64,000 nt of DNA from Zopfochytrium polystomum. Lineage: Eukaryota; Chytridiomycota; Chytridiomycetes; Chytridiales; Chytridiaceae. A model generated the notes under the pieces. It worked only from the letters and a program-made list of their open reading frames with translations. It made no database searches and was not told the DNA's origin. Shown here in pieces: positions 31,101 through 44,039 of this stretch. Made by a program: the position numbers and the translations under genes. Positions within the stretch are counted from its first letter, which is position 1. Every line of letters begins with the position of its first letter. The DNA lies in contig JAIVFJ010000009.1 in the NCBI GenBank assembly GCA_025765615.1, positions 372,001-436,000 of the forward strand, read 5' to 3'.

Positions 31101-31954
31101 CGGGGCCGGGCGGCGACGGAAGCGTCGTCTACACCAGCAGCAGAGCGTGCGGGCGGCGGAAGCGACCTGCGCGGCCTTCCCGCCGCCGCCAGATCCTGCC
31201 ATCCGCCGTTGTTCCCCTGCGCTGTCGGCGCGGGCGCCGCCGCCATCCCCAACGCGGCCATCACCGCCGCCTGCGCGTCGTCCTCGTCCGCGGCCTCCGC
31301 CGCGTCCTGCGCCCTCACCGACGAGTGCGCCTTGACGCGCCGCACTTGCTCGCGTCTCGACAGCCCGTTGTCCGCGAGGTTCACCGCCAACCCGCCGCCG
31401 CTATGATGAGCATTATCCACCGCGTCGCTCTCGGCGGCCCCGGGCCCGACCCGCTTCTCGACCTCGACCCGCACGTTCTCGTACACGGCCACGTGCAACG
31501 GGGTCCCCAGGACGTCGCGGAGGAACCGCGCGTCGACGTCGACGTCGTGCGACGCGGTCCACTGCTGCGCGTCCGGCGGGAGGTTGGGGGACTTGCCGTC
31601 CGCGTGCGCGCCGAGCGCGTAGCTTACGTAGAAGGAGCGGTATTCGTCGTCTTTTTTCGCGCGCGGGGTGGTGTTGTTTGCTGCCGCGGCCGCAGCCGTG
31701 TTTTTTCGTGTGGTGGTGGATTTTGAGCGGGCGGCCGTGGAGTTGGTGTCGGAGTGGGCTTCGGGTCGTTTTTCAAGGAGGTAGTCTACACAGACGGTAA
31801 ATTTGACCGTGTGGACGTCGGCAAAGGCGGCCGGCAGCGGCGGGGGAGGTGTCGGCTGCTGCTGCCCGTGCAACGCGACTGGCTGTCCAGCGGAGACTGG
31901 GTTCTGAAATGGCTGCTCTTGGGTGCTGCTGTGTGGAAAGGCGGTGGACGTCAT
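28162..31954 (-). CDS. CFAP92/KIAA1257-like flagellar protein (DUF4550)
   Basis: The supported exons are 30210-31954, 29625-30151 and from 29460 to about 29012; further exons run on to a TAG at 28162. First exon: VKFTVCVDYLLEKR and FYVSYALGAH, then a long Ala/Arg/Pro-rich linker, then IEIQRRLVGAVALELTDLFLG. Later: NPLCITVLQAEGMPRNPVSF, HKKHVIFTGL, LEIEVHDRDYK, VSGFVFLDEEW, NAKTYIKGHIPTGCF, and near the end NYSIQRNSVTARRMAELQRR. These follow the order of the vertebrate KIAA1257/CFAP92 family as I remember it, a cilium/flagellum-associated protein of unclear biochemistry. Introns are in phase where checked. The exact splicing at about 29350 and 28430 is unsettled. A diverged 3' copy lies at 541-1037. 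Confidence 0.72.
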
Positions 31955-32103
31955 TGCTGAGACGTCTGGATACCTGCACGTAAAATGATAACCACTCCGT
32001 ATAACACGAAAACGCGAATATTTCTACAATCAGAAGAAAATTACGATTTCCTCCTCGGCCCACGAGTTAAAGAAAAAGTCGAGCCTCGCGACGCGCGCCC
32101 TCG

Positions 32104-35100
32104 ATGATTGCCGTAATACTACTCCTGCTGATTTTGGCGGCCGTCGTTGCGTCGCTTCTCCTCTACTTTGGTGACTGGAAAACGTACCCATGGTACGTCC
32201 AGTTCACGTGTTTCGTGGGCTGGCTGTTCCCGTTCTCCATCATTCTCATTCTGCCACTCGATCTTGCGTCGGTGAGTGTCAAGCCTTGTTCTGGTGATGT
32301 CTACTCTTCTTCACCTGCCTAGCATAATGTGAGACGCGTTTTTTTCCCTCCCTCGTGTCATACTGCAGAATCTGCATCGAGAGTGTCTACGCCAAGGCGG
32401 GCCAGACGAATGCGTTGAACCGGTCGCGTATGTGCCCGAAAGCTTTCTCTGGGTGTTTTGGCAGATCGTCTACTGGAACATGTTCTGCCTCACATGGTAA
32501 GCTTTGCGAGCCACACCTCGTTCGGCGCGCCACTTGTATCATCAACGGGATGTGAGCTAACGGACCCGTTTTCCTTTTTCGATTCCTCTCAAGGTTCGTC
32601 GTCCCGATTATGCAGTCTTACGTTCGATCGGGCGATTTCACGGCGTGGTTAAAGTTTGTGAACGCGATCAAGGACAATTTGATCTACTACGCGATCGTCG
32701 GAGTGCTGGGAGCGGCCTTCCTCGTTTACATGCTCGTCGCCATCAAGTTTCAAAAGCAAGTCACATCGTTGAAGGGGGTTGAATTCGGTGGGTCTTTTCG
32801 CGCGTCAAAATTCTGACTACCAAAAATGTTACCTTCGTTCGACAGGGAGGACCTCGTCGCGTTCCTCATGGCCGGCGCAAACGCGTGGGGTCTCCTCCTC
32901 TGCACGTGCATGCTCGGCTACGGGTGCGTCGAGATTCCTCGGGGCCTGTGGCGGCAAGCGAGCACCGCGGGCACCTTGTTCGAGCTGGAAAAAGGAGCGC
33001 TGAAAGCCAAAGAGGCGATGGTGGACTCTGAGGCACAGATGTATGAGGTAGCAAGGGTAGGCCGTGAGGAGAGAGGGGGTTTTTGTTCAAGCTTGAGCTG
33101 AAACAAGGTTACTTTTTTTCCCTTCTCACTCATGCTTTAAAAGGAGGTTGCGGTGGTCGCTCGACGGGTCGACATTGGCGACCCTCTGCGGAAGCACGTG
33201 GACCTTCTCATCTACAAGGTACAGTGTGGTGGCCTGTTCAGTCCCTGTATTTCTTTAATCAACTTGGTTAACCCCCCTGTTTGGTACCAGTGCCCACAGG
33301 CTCTCGAGGAGCGCACAAGCGCCGACGACGACGAGGACCCGAGCCCACCAAACTACGACCGGTTACGAACGATTCATTCAAAAATCATATACTACGCCAA
33401 AGTCAACCAGCGGCACCAAGCGTAAGTGTTTGACACCAATCCCGTTTGCACAAGCTAACTGCAAGATGAATTCGACCACCTTATTCTGGCAGCCAATTCC
33501 GGTTCTTGGTCCATCGCGCCTCGTTTTTATACGACATCATGGAAAACGAAAAGAGCAAAGAAAGGTAACGTGCAAAAACGTGCGGGTCCGGGTAATGGGC
33601 AGTGGTTTCCTTCGCTCACGACTAGGAAAAATTCAGAAAGTTCAGGTCCAAGCTCGTTAAACCGGGACCGCCGCGCTTTGAGGACTTGAGGCTCACCGCG
33701 CGTAAGTGCAGCAATGCGGCGGAGCCTGTGTTTTGTGTTGTGTGAGTGGCCGTCATTCTCAGACGCGTCGCTCTTCGCCGCAGTGTGGTGGTGGTACATC
33801 TACCTTCGGCCCTTGACGCTTCGATCTGCGAGTATACTGTGCGCGCTCGCGTCGCTGGCGCTCGTCTGGTCCGAGTCGACTTTCCAAGTCACAAGCGTGC
33901 CTCTGTCCGTTCCCGCGTGGATGCTCAAGACGAGTTACATCACAAACGAGGCGCTCGAAGTGTGTTTTTACTTCTCTCGTATTTCTCCTTTTTTGCCTGC
34001 GCCCCTGCAGTCTCATAATACTCGCACTTGATTGAACTATCACAGATCGTTTCCATGAGCTTTCTTCTCTACATGTGCACTTGCGCGTACTCGACGCTGT
34101 TCAAGGTCAAAATTTTCGATTACTACGTGTTGGTTCCGGAGCACCACACGGACGAGGCGAGCTTGCTGTTCATCAGCGCGTACCTCTGGTGAGAGGAGTG
34201 TCCAATGAGGCCCCATTACTTCTCCGTGGGTCAGGCTAAATGTGTTGCCCCCGCTTCATTCACAATGCAACTACTTGTTGCCACCAGTCGGCTTACTTTT
34301 CCGCTGTGCTACAATTTCCTCAACATGGTCTCTGACGACGAAAACTCGGTTTTCGTCCAGGTGAGCATTGCTTTTCTTGAGCGGACCTCCATCGTTAAGT
34401 ATCACTGTACCGGAAATAACATCAACACCCCGCCCTTTGAACCGCCGCCCTCCCAGTACCAAGGCAAGTTCATCGACCTTGCGCCGCTGCTGGGGGCAGG
34501 CTTCAACACATGGGTGCCCGAGCTGGTTCTCATCTTTGCGCTGCTCACGCTGTTCAACCTGTACGAGCGGATCCTGACCGCACTGCGGATCCGAAAGTTC
34601 TTTTTCGACGAGGCGCCCGCGTCCGAGGCGGACGCGGTCGAAGGCAGACAGATCATCCTGCAAGGTATCGTTTCCCACCAATATGCTCTCTCCCAACCGC
34701 CCTGATTCATCCCCCCACTTCTTCGTCCTTCCAGCCCGTTCGGCCGAAGAGCGCAAAACTATCCGCGGCGCGTACATTGAATCCTCCGGCGCAGGACACG
34801 CCAGCGCCATGGAGCGCGGCGGGCGCGTCGGCGGCGGCGGCGGCGGCGGGGGCGGCGCCGGATCGAAACCGCCGACGCGAGCGACAAACACAAAGGACCT
34901 TCTCGCAAAGTACAAGCAGGCTGGGGGGCGCAGCGCGACGGGCGGCCACGCGCCGCCGCCACAGCAGTCGGCGGCGTCGACGACGGCGACGCAGGCGGCA
35001 AAGGCGTCCGGCGGCGGGTTGTTTGCGGCGTTCGCGAATCCGTTCTCTTTTGAGCGCAAGGGGACGGCGGGGGCAGCGGCGGGGTCAGCGAAAACGACGC

Positions 35101-35456
35101 CGCCGCCGCCGACATCGTCGTCCTCGTCGTCGGCTGGTGGCGGCGGCGGACCTCGCGGGGTCGGTGGCGGCGCGGGAAAGTACCAGCGACTGCAGGACGA
35201 TGGGGAGGAGGAAGTCATCGCGGTGAGCGTGGAGAGCCAGCTGGGCGGTGCGGGGTGCGGCGGGACCGGTCGGAAGTTTGGGAGGACGTTGGAGGACGAG
35301 TCGCCGCCGCCGCCGGCGCGGACTGGGCCCGCTATCGCGCGGACGGCGTCGACCGCGGGCGACATTGTCCTGCAGTTGGGAGAGGCGACGCGGGATGGAG
35401 GAGGAGGAGGAGGAAAACGCGGCAGAGGGCGCCGCAACGTGTTCGACGGGCTGTGA
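32104..35456 (+). CDS. LMBRD2: LMBR1 domain-containing protein 2 (LMBRD2-like)
   Basis: Thirteen exons join cleanly: 32104-32271, 32369-32496, 32594 to about 32780, 32846-33056, 33144-33218, 33291-33421, 33493-33564, 33637-33701, 33784-33959, 34046-34188, 34288-34360, 34457-34664, 34735-35456; about 790 residues. The end of exon 3 is uncertain. The start is hydrophobic (MIAVILLLLILAAVVASLLL), then WYVQFTCFVGWLFPFSIIL, IVYWNMFCLTWFVVPIMQSY, NAWGLLLCTCMLGYGCVEIP, CRLTFPLCYNFLNMV and a last helix near WVPELVLIFALLTLFNLYER. The GYG-EIPR and PIMQSY-RSG blocks are typical of LMBRD2, a multi-pass membrane protein linked in animals to receptor signalling and trafficking. The C-terminal 230 residues are Gly/Ala-rich cytosolic sequence, probably disordered. 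Confidence 0.9.
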
Positions 35457-36752
35457 CTTCTTTTTTTCATGCAAAACTTATCGTTCTTAGTAAAATGCGC
35501 TTTGTGAGAGGAAACAGGGTTGCCTCGCAGAAACATCTCCCGCGATACCAAAGCACGAAATTGGAGTTGCGTGCTTTTTCATTTCATTGCTTCCGACCGA
35601 ACTGAAACACGAAATCAAAATGAGGGCTGGAACTGTGGTCGAATTGAGACAGATAAGAAAAGAGGATATCCATTTGTAAAAGAGCGAAGCCGCGCGCGTA
35701 AACGACACGGGCGTGAATCTTCAGAACTCAATCGCCTCCTTACTGTCAATTTCATATACCTTGAGATTTTGAGGCAGCAAAAAAAAAGTTTGGGTGGAGG
35801 GCAAAAAAAACTTTTCACTATTGGAAACGGACCACCCTGAAATGGAGACCGACCCCCCTAATCGAAAACTTTTTTTGCTCCCCCCGAAACATTTTTTTTT
35901 TCAGCCCCAAAATCTCAAGGAATATGAAATTCACTGTAATTCATTTGTTTTTTTTCTTTTCTTTTATTTCTCTTTGAAGCAGGGAACGTAAAAATAATAT
36001 GGTAAAATTGGCTGTCGAAGCAGGCAGAGTGGCGGTTCCCAGGTCGCCCTTATTTCCAGCGCTATCCTCTCTCTCTCTCTCTCTCTCGCGCGCTAAATGC
36101 CGATCCGACCGAATTTCCGCCGCCACAGCCCGTCGGCAAGCCGCCTATTTTCGAACAACAATACAAGCGCAAGGGGAAGAAAAGAAACTCTAATGGATAA
36201 ATAAAAGTAAGCGCTCGTTACTTGACCTTAATTGCATCAACTCACACGCTGATTGGTGCGTCGCGCCCCCCTGTGTCTGTCTGGCTGGCTGGCTGCGGCG
36301 CCACTTCATTTGCAGACAACAAGATAATAAAAGCCGATTGCTGGGCGTAAGCGCTCAATGCAGGAAAAATTTTTCAAAAGGCTGTTGCGAAGGGGGGTGG
36401 GAAACTCGTCCACCAAACAAGCAGGGTTTTCCTTATGTCGTGCAATAACAATCATAATAAATACTGGAAAAAAAACGAACGTTTGAATTGTACGAGTATT
36501 GTGTCTTTTATGGTTGCACGCACGGGTATCTCTCTCTCTCACTCTCTCTCTATCTCTCACTCTCTGTCCCCCTCTCTCTCTGTTGTCGGGCTGTCGGACA
36601 TTCAACATACCCAGGCCCCCTTTCCATATTTGTCCAACGCGGTAATAAAAAGGTGGTGCGTCCCTTTTCATCTCCCACCAATGTTCGGTGCGGCGTCTCT
36701 TTTCAATCCGGAAAAAGAAGGAGGAAGAAGAACTCGGGCCAAGACAGGGAGA

Positions 36753-36785
<33 letters not shown>

Positions 36786-36903
36786 CCAAACGGGGGGCAT
36801 TGTTTTGCGATCCATTTCTTTTTTTTCTTTCTTCTTTTTTTGTCTTTTCCACAACACACCCCACCCACCCACCGACCCACCAACCAGCTAGCTGCAAGAC
36901 AAA
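35457..36903. other. intergenic region with microsatellites
   Basis: No gene is seen. CT runs occur at about 36067-36088 and 36530-36582, and a GA run at about 36746-36784. Several poly(T) and poly(A) tracts follow the LMBRD2 stop. The GA/CT-rich part just upstream of 36904 is probably the promoter and 5' leader of the next gene. Confidence 0.5.
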
Positions 36904-38955
36904 ATGGGCGAGGAAGCGTCGCCGCCACCACCACCACCACCACCATCAGCATCATTGCAACAACAACAACAACAAGAACAACAACAACAACAGGAACACT
37001 CCTCCTCACCCTCACCCTCGTTCCACTCCAACTCCTACCCCTCTGCTGCTTCTTCTTTTTCTTCTCCTTCTTCCTCGTTTTTGCTGCATCCATCGTCGTC
37101 GTCTTCTTCATCGGCCACCTCCGCCGCCGCCGCCCCTCCTGCCCTTGCTTCACCCCTTGCCTTCACCGCACTCCAGCCCGCCCTTTCTCGTACCCCTCAA
37201 CGTTCGTACTCTCCCCGCAACAACAACAACAACAACAACAGCAACAACAACATGTCCCCGACCTCCACAACTACCGCTGCCCGCCCCCAGTACCCCCCCT
37301 CTTCGTCGTCGTCGTATCCCCCGTCCACCCCGACTTCGCCGCTGTCCGACACTTCGTCCGTCATCACTGCCCCTTACGTAGTTGCCACTTCCGGCCTTCC
37401 TCCATCAACGCCCACCGCCGCCGCCCTGGGAAAGCGGCCGGCATACGGAGGAGATGCGTCCGCCAGTCACCCCGGTCTGTCATCCGACCGCCGCTCGTCC
37501 TCGTCCTCGACCTCCTCGTCCGCATCCTCCATCTCGTCGTCCGGTTCCGCTTCTGCTGGCAGAACCCCGCTCCGAGTTCTTTCTACCCCGTCGTGGGAGC
37601 CTGGACAACCCCACATGCATGGGCCACCTCCTCCCATCCTTGATTGGTCTGGCACTCCGACTGGACACGAAGAACAAATCGGTGGCGTCAACGCGTACTT
37701 TGCAGTCCCCGGCGAAGCGTTGTCCTCCGATCGGCGGCGAAACTCATCGCGCTTCACTGCCACGGAGAGGGCGATCTTGCTTTTGCCAGGTGAGCGTGGG
37801 CACGAAGACAAGGGGTCGGGTCGCTATCGATTAACCCTTTGTGCCCCTCAAAACAATATGCTAGATGCTTTTGGCTACAAGCTTCCCTCCATCCGGCTGA
37901 TCGCCGACGCTTTGGCGAACGGCACGAGCTGCCTCGTGGTTGTTCCAGACTTTCTGGAAGGCGGGCTGTACGTGACCTCGCCGCAGCTCATTGCACCACA
38001 TCCCAGCGCCCCGCAAGAGCAGAGCAGCACATTGGCAAGCGTCTTCAACCCCGCCCATCTGTTCTCGTCTCTAACGTCTGCGTTGTCGTACACTTGGAAC
38101 GTGGCGTCCGCTGCATCCGCGATCGCGGGATTCATGACGAGCTATCCAGACTCGAAGGTCATTCCGGCCTTGGACCGTGTCCTCCTGGCGCTCGTCACCG
38201 ACTTTTTGATTTCGCCTGCGCACATTGGCTGCCAAGGGTACGGGTGGGGTGCCCATCTCGCCGCCGTGCTCGCGTCTCGATGCCCAGGCGACACGGGCTA
38301 CCGCGTAAAGTCCAGACCGCATTCTGGAGGAGCCGACTCGGCGGTCTACGACCTTATGGAAAGCGGTGGGATCCAATTGACACCAAGGGGCTCGCTGTCG
38401 TCGACGGCGGACGGAGCTGCATCCGCGGACGACGCGGGAGCTGGGGCGGACGGACGGCAACTGAACGCCGAGTCGTTTTCCGGGATTTTCTCGTCGACCA
38501 TGTCGCTGGAGGCTGGCGCAGCGGACGGCGGCGGGGGCGTCGGCGCGGGCGACGAGTTTGGGGTCGTCACGAGGAGTAGCATCAACAACAACGTGCCGCT
38601 CCCCCGCGTGGCGTGCGTGTCGGTGTGCGATCCGACGCACATTGCGGGCATCTTCGACATTGAAAAGATCCGAACGTCGTCGCTCTTTATATGCAGCAAG
38701 GCGGAGAGCTCGGCATTCCCGTCGGCGATGCGGAAACGCGCCGAGGAGGTGCTGCGGGGCAAGGAGAAGCGCTCGGTGACGAACCTGAATCCGGGCGGCG
38801 AGGTGCTGGTTTCAGAGTGGTTGCTGGTGGGCGGCGGCTTGCAGCCGGGGTTTGCGCTGCGCGGACACGTCGGAGACGCGCGGACGGCGGCGGCCGCGGA
38901 CGTGGCGGTCGGGAAGCAGATTGCGTTTTTCAAGCGCATTTTGTCCCTTCGCTGA
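36904..38955 (+). CDS. dienelactone-hydrolase-fold protein, probably catalytically dead
   Basis: Two exons, 36904-37789 and 37865-38955 (658 residues). The 75-nt GT-AG intron has no stop and keeps frame, so it is easily read through by mistake; removing it restores AILLLPDAFGYKLPSIRLIA, the family's first strand and loop. The first 270 residues are Pro/Gln/Ser low-complexity. The hydrolase domain follows, with VVVPDF, then IGCQGYGWGAHLAA at the nucleophile elbow and QPGFALRGH near the end. Dienelactone hydrolases normally have G-x-C-x-G-G at the elbow and HGF before the last helix. Here Cys is Gly (GYGWGA) and His is Pro (PGF). A loss of hydrolase activity, with a binding or scaffold role, is inferred. 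Confidence 0.75.
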   Translation: MGEEASPPPPPPPPSASLQQQQQQEQQQQQEHSSSPSPSFHSNSYPSAASSFSSPSSSFLLHPSSSSSSSATSAAAAPPALASPLAFTALQPALSRTPQRSYSPRNNNNNNNSNNNMSPTSTTTAARPQYPPSSSSSYPPSTPTSPLSDTSSVITAPYVVATSGLPPSTPTAAALGKRPAYGGDASASHPGLSSDRRSSSSSTSSSASSISSSGSASAGRTPLRVLSTPSWEPGQPHMHGPPPPILDWSGTPTGHEEQIGGVNAYFAVPGEALSSDRRRNSSRFTATERAILLLPGERGHEDKGSGRYRLTLCAPQNNMLDAFGYKLPSIRLIADALANGTSCLVVVPDFLEGGLYVTSPQLIAPHPSAPQEQSSTLASVFNPAHLFSSLTSALSYTWNVASAASAIAGFMTSYPDSKVIPALDRVLLALVTDFLISPAHIGCQGYGWGAHLAAVLASRCPGDTGYRVKSRPHSGGADSAVYDLMESGGIQLTPRGSLSSTADGAASADDAGAGADGRQLNAESFSGIFSSTMSLEAGAADGGGGVGAGDEFGVVTRSSINNNVPLPRVACVSVCDPTHIAGIFDIEKIRTSSLFICSKAESSAFPSAMRKRAEEVLRGKEKRSVTNLNPGGEVLVSEWLLVGGGLQPGFALRGHVGDARTAAAADVAVGKQIAFFKRILSLR

Positions 38956-40095
38956 CTTTTTCAGCAGGGGTGGTGTAGTGCCTGTAGAGTGTTTGTGTGT
39001 GTGGGAGGGAGCGCATTATCCAGAGCGGAAGTTCCTCGTCCTCCTCGTCCTCCTCGTCCTCCTCGTCTGCGGATGGTTCTAATATCTGGAGCAGTATTAT
39101 ATTATCTCTTTTTGCTGGTGAAGTACTTGGTCCCCGGGACGCCAAAGCGCACTGCTCTCTGAATTCGTTCTTGTTTTTTTTTTTTTCTTTTTTTTTTTTT
39201 CGTCTTCTTCAATATTTTGTTTTGAGATTGTTTTCCCTTCTTTCCCCTTTTCTCTCTCGCTGTCAATTTTATTTCGGCCAAGCCGCCGCCAAAGAAAGAA
39301 ACAACTGTTTCAATTGTTTCCTTCCCTTCCCCATCGAACCCACACAGGACGCCAGAGTGAGTGAGTGAGCGACGACGCCCACATTGCCGTCGCCCGGGAA
39401 GACTGCGCAGGAGTGGTGGATCTGCCGCCAGCTCCCCTCAATGCCTGCCACTTAACTGACTACTAAACCCCGTCTCCCCTCTCACTAGACACACCACTTG
39501 CTTTCAGCAACAAAGCCCGCCCAGCATTCTGCCCTTCCACCACCAAGCCAGCACCCAAACCCCTCATCGCACCTTCCGTGCCCGCACCGCCTTATTCCAC
39601 CCCGCTGCTGCTGCTGCTGCTGCTGCTACCGCCCACCAACACACAACCCAGCCACCACCCGCCACCCAATCACTACCACTACCACTGCCACTGCCACTAC
39701 TCCCTCCCACCCTTGCCTGGTAAAGCCTCTCGATTTCCTCTTTCCGCTTTTTGTGTTGCAGAGAGTGAGTGGTGGGTGCTGGTGCTCGGTGCTGGTGCTG
39801 AGAGAGTGCGAGCTGTGTGGGAGCGGCTGTGTCTGTCTGTGCAAGCAAGCCAAGCACGCCGGCAGTGAAATGGTGACGAGGATACCCGCACGCGCGTCGA
39901 TTGTGGGATCTTATTTCCCCGGTCCTCCCCAACTCACACCCCCCCTCTCTTCTCTCTCCTCACACACGCTGCCGCCAACCTCGGGGTCCCCACTCTCTAC
40001 CTCGTCGGCCCTGCCTCTTTGCCCGCTTGATGCACCTCCCTCCTGCTCCAATCTTCAACCTTTCCCACCCACCTTCTCTCCGATCGTTTGCAGTC
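38956..40095. other. intergenic region and probable leader with intron of the KH gene
   Basis: It holds a (TCC/TCG)n repeat at about 39027-39067, poly(T) at 39173-39200, a CTG run at about 39604-39626 and CAC/CCA repeats near 39660-39700. The sequence ATCGTTTGCAG directly before TCATG at 40096 is a good 3' splice site, so the KH gene probably has a 5' untranslated exon and an intron ending at 40093. Confidence 0.5.
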
Positions 40096-41331
40096 ATGAG
40101 CGACGTTGTTGGGACCGAAAACGCAGTTTCACCCAGCTCTCCTGACCGCAAGCGGTCGCTGGAAGATGAGTCAACCTCCGACGACGATGGCAGCAGGGGC
40201 GGTCGCTTCAAACGACAAGCCGTGAACTCGACTGACGCGGCTCATCCCAGCCCTCCTAAAAGGGAAGAACCACAGCCTGACACGGCCATGACCCAGCCAG
40301 AAGCGGACGTGACCCTCATTCGAAATGTGACACTCCGCGCCCTCGTCTTCACCAAGGAGGCTGGCATCGTCATTGGGACCCGCGGCAAGAACATTGCCGA
40401 CATTCGCGAGCAGAGCGGCGCCAAAGTCATGATTTCCGAGAATCTGCCCGGCGTGATGGAGCGAATCCTGACCATCTCTGGCCCCATCGACACCGTCGCC
40501 AAAGCCTTTTCGCTCGTCGCTACCAAATTTGTCGAGGAGCAGCAGACCACGCAGGACATCAACAGCCGTCACACCTCTGTTCGTCTGTTGATTCCGCACT
40601 CGCAGATGGGCTCGGTCATTGGGAAGCAAGGGTCGAAGATTAAGGAATTCCAGGAGCTGTCTGGCGCAAAGATTGTGGCAGCCGAAGAACTGCTTCCAAA
40701 CTCTACCGAGAGGACGGTGACGATGAACGGCGTCATCGCGTCTATCCACATTGCCACTTACCACATTGGCATGACCCTTCTCGAGCACCCCGAAAGGTCG
40801 AGCGGAACAGTGTTTTACAAGCCAATGCCGCCACTTGGCTCTGGTGCTCTCCCCATGGGAGGCGCTGCAGGCATGCGCGGCGGGATGCCCGGCAGCATGG
40901 TGGCGGCGATGGGATATGGCGGCCACGGAATGTCCCATGGCGGCGCGGGCTTTCCTGGCGGCCCTTCTGGCGGACACCCCGCCGGCGGCATGCAAGGGGG
41001 ATTTAACCCTTACGGCATGAACCGCGGGCCGGGAGGTCCTCCGGGCGCTGGCCCCGGCGGCATGATGCCCATGAACCAGATGCAGCAACAGATTTTCATT
41101 CCAAGCGACATGGTTGGAGCCATTATCGGCAAGGGCGGCGCAAAAATCAACGAGATTCGTCAGACTTCGGGCTGCCAGATTAAAGTCGCTGAGGACCCTC
41201 GCGACGGATCGACCGAGCGTCTCGTTACCATTATGGGCACACCGGAAGCGAACCAGATGGCTCTGTTCATGCTGTACCAGCGGCTGGAGGCGGAGAAGGC
41301 GCGGCTCGCTATGCAGCCTCACCCGCGTTGA
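40096..41331 (+). CDS. three-KH-domain RNA-binding protein (PCBP/hnRNP K/Hek2 type)
   Basis: A 411-residue protein in one exon. Three KH domains each carry the GxxG loop: VIGTRGKN at about residue 94, VIGKQGSK at about 176 and IIGKGGAK at about 345. KH1 and KH2 are close together; KH3 is set apart by a Gly/Met/Pro-rich linker. This is the layout of poly(C)-binding proteins and fungal Hek2/Pbp2, which bind C-rich mRNA or telomeric sequences and control mRNA stability, localisation and silencing. The N-terminus is acidic and Ser-rich with KR pairs. ATG 40096 was chosen because it follows a splice acceptor and the frame upstream is Pro/Ser-rich leader. A long antisense frame over the gene is a composition effect. 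Confidence 0.92.
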   Translation: MSDVVGTENAVSPSSPDRKRSLEDESTSDDDGSRGGRFKRQAVNSTDAAHPSPPKREEPQPDTAMTQPEADVTLIRNVTLRALVFTKEAGIVIGTRGKNIADIREQSGAKVMISENLPGVMERILTISGPIDTVAKAFSLVATKFVEEQQTTQDINSRHTSVRLLIPHSQMGSVIGKQGSKIKEFQELSGAKIVAAEELLPNSTERTVTMNGVIASIHIATYHIGMTLLEHPERSSGTVFYKPMPPLGSGALPMGGAAGMRGGMPGSMVAAMGYGGHGMSHGGAGFPGGPSGGHPAGGMQGGFNPYGMNRGPGGPPGAGPGGMMPMNQMQQQIFIPSDMVGAIIGKGGAKINEIRQTSGCQIKVAEDPRDGSTERLVTIMGTPEANQMALFMLYQRLEAEKARLAMQPHPR

Positions 41332-41987
41332 GTTTGGGACGGCTGCCATTTTTATTCCGTCCGCCTCGGCTTGAGGGGGGCTCAAAGAATTCCTTCTTTC
41401 CCCTTTTTCCAGTCCAACCGCGGCGGTGTGCCCCCGGCCCTTTATTCAAAACGACCTGTCGAGCAAACCTACCTACCTACCACATCTTGCGCATAATCAT
41501 CTTTTTTTTTCCCTTCCGATTCTTCCCGTCTCTTCGCTGATTTGTCGTTGTTGTTGTTTTGTTGCAGTGTTTTGTTTGCTTTCCCCTCCCCGCACCCATT
41601 CCGCTCCATTTCTCCTTGTCTCCTCCCTCCTGCCAAGCGCCGTTTGCAGGGGACGTGTTCCTTGGTCCTTTTTTTTTGTGTGTTTTATTTCGCCGCAGAC
41701 TCCAAATTCCTCACTGGTCCAATACAGCCAGCTGCGTTGTTGGCGATGTGGTTTTTTTTCGGGGGGTGGCGGGAAAGCGAGCGTGTGTATCCGTTCGTCT
41801 GTTGGGTCTGGAGGGAAGGGGGTCTGTCGCAACCAAAAGTACTACTGCAACTGTAATAAGTCGAATGAACAGAAAGAAGCAACAATCTCTCTCTGGTAGA
41901 CAGGATGTTATCCCTTAACCTTGCGGTCTTCTATTCCAAAAAGAATGGTTTCCCACACCCTTGTGCAATGCGCCATGCGCGGCTCTC
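41332..41987. other. intergenic, 3' ends of two convergent genes
   Basis: This T-rich region holds the 3' untranslated parts of the KH gene (+) and the isomerase gene (-). No gene or RNA is recognisable. Confidence 0.5.
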
Positions 41988-43161
<1,174 letters not shown>

Positions 43162-43679
43162 TGTTGGCGGCGGTGGTGGCGGGGTTGTAGGGTTCTTGGT
43201 GCGCGCAGGGAGGAGGAGGGATGTGCTGTTGTTGCTGGTGCTTGTGGTAAAGGGGCGTGGAAGCTGGGCGGCGGCGGCGGCGGTGGCGGCTGTGGTAGTG
43301 GTGGAGAGGCGCGGGGATGAAAACGACGAGAACGGCGATGCGACGGTGGTGGTGCTTGAGGCCGGGGCTCGGCAACAAGCAGAAAGAACGGAAAAGGAAG
43401 GAGACGACGACGACGACGACGAAGAGAAGCGACGCGCGATCGCGATCGCGGCGGGCGGCGGCGGCGGGGGCGGGGGTTTGAGTGGTGATGGTGCGGCGGC
43501 GGCGGCGGTAAAGAAGAAGAAGAAGGTGGTGGTGGTGGTTGTGATGGTGTTTCTAACGACAGTGGCCTGACGGAGTCTGAAATGCCCAGTTATTCGCGTC
43601 ATGGCGCCACCACGCCCGATCGATGGCCTGATGAAATTGCGGTTGGATAGAGTGGTGCGACGGAGTGGCACTCTGATGC

Positions 43680-44039
43680 AAAAGAAAAAGGACCGAATCG
43701 TGATTTTTTAATTTTTTTTTTGGGTTTATTATTAGACGGAGTTCAGGTTATCAGGATGGAGTTGGTGCAAAGAGGAACAGAAAAAAGAAGAGAAAAGCAA
43801 CAGGGAAAGAGGGGAGGGAGAGTGAGGGAGATGAAGGGGGGGAAGGAAAAAAGAAGGAAAAAAAAAAGAAAAAGGAGGTGAAACTGCCGTGTGCTCAAAA
43901 AAAAGAAAGGAGGCAAGGGATACAGAAGAAGGAAGAAGGAAGAAAGGGGAAAACAGCACAAGTTAAGCGAGAGAAGGGAATAACCAATACCCTAATAATC
44001 ATCGCCACCCGGGCACCCAGGTACACGCATTTCTCCTGC
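43680..44039. other. intergenic purine-rich region
   Basis: G/A-rich low-complexity sequence (43780-43950) lies between the isomerase promoter side and the protease 3' end. No gene is seen. Confidence 0.5.

Noticed and set aside
30620..31726. 368-codon plus-strand frame over the CFAP92-like first exon.
   Set aside because: Arg/Ala/Pro-rich mirror of the GC-rich linker, with no motif.
34271..35551. 426-codon antisense frame over the LMBRD2 3' exons.
   Set aside because: Low-complexity Pro/Ala/Arg sequence crossing introns of a well-supported sense gene.
40171..41385. 404-codon antisense frame over the KH gene.
   Set aside because: It mirrors GC-rich third positions of the sense frame and has no domain; the sense strand has three KH domains.
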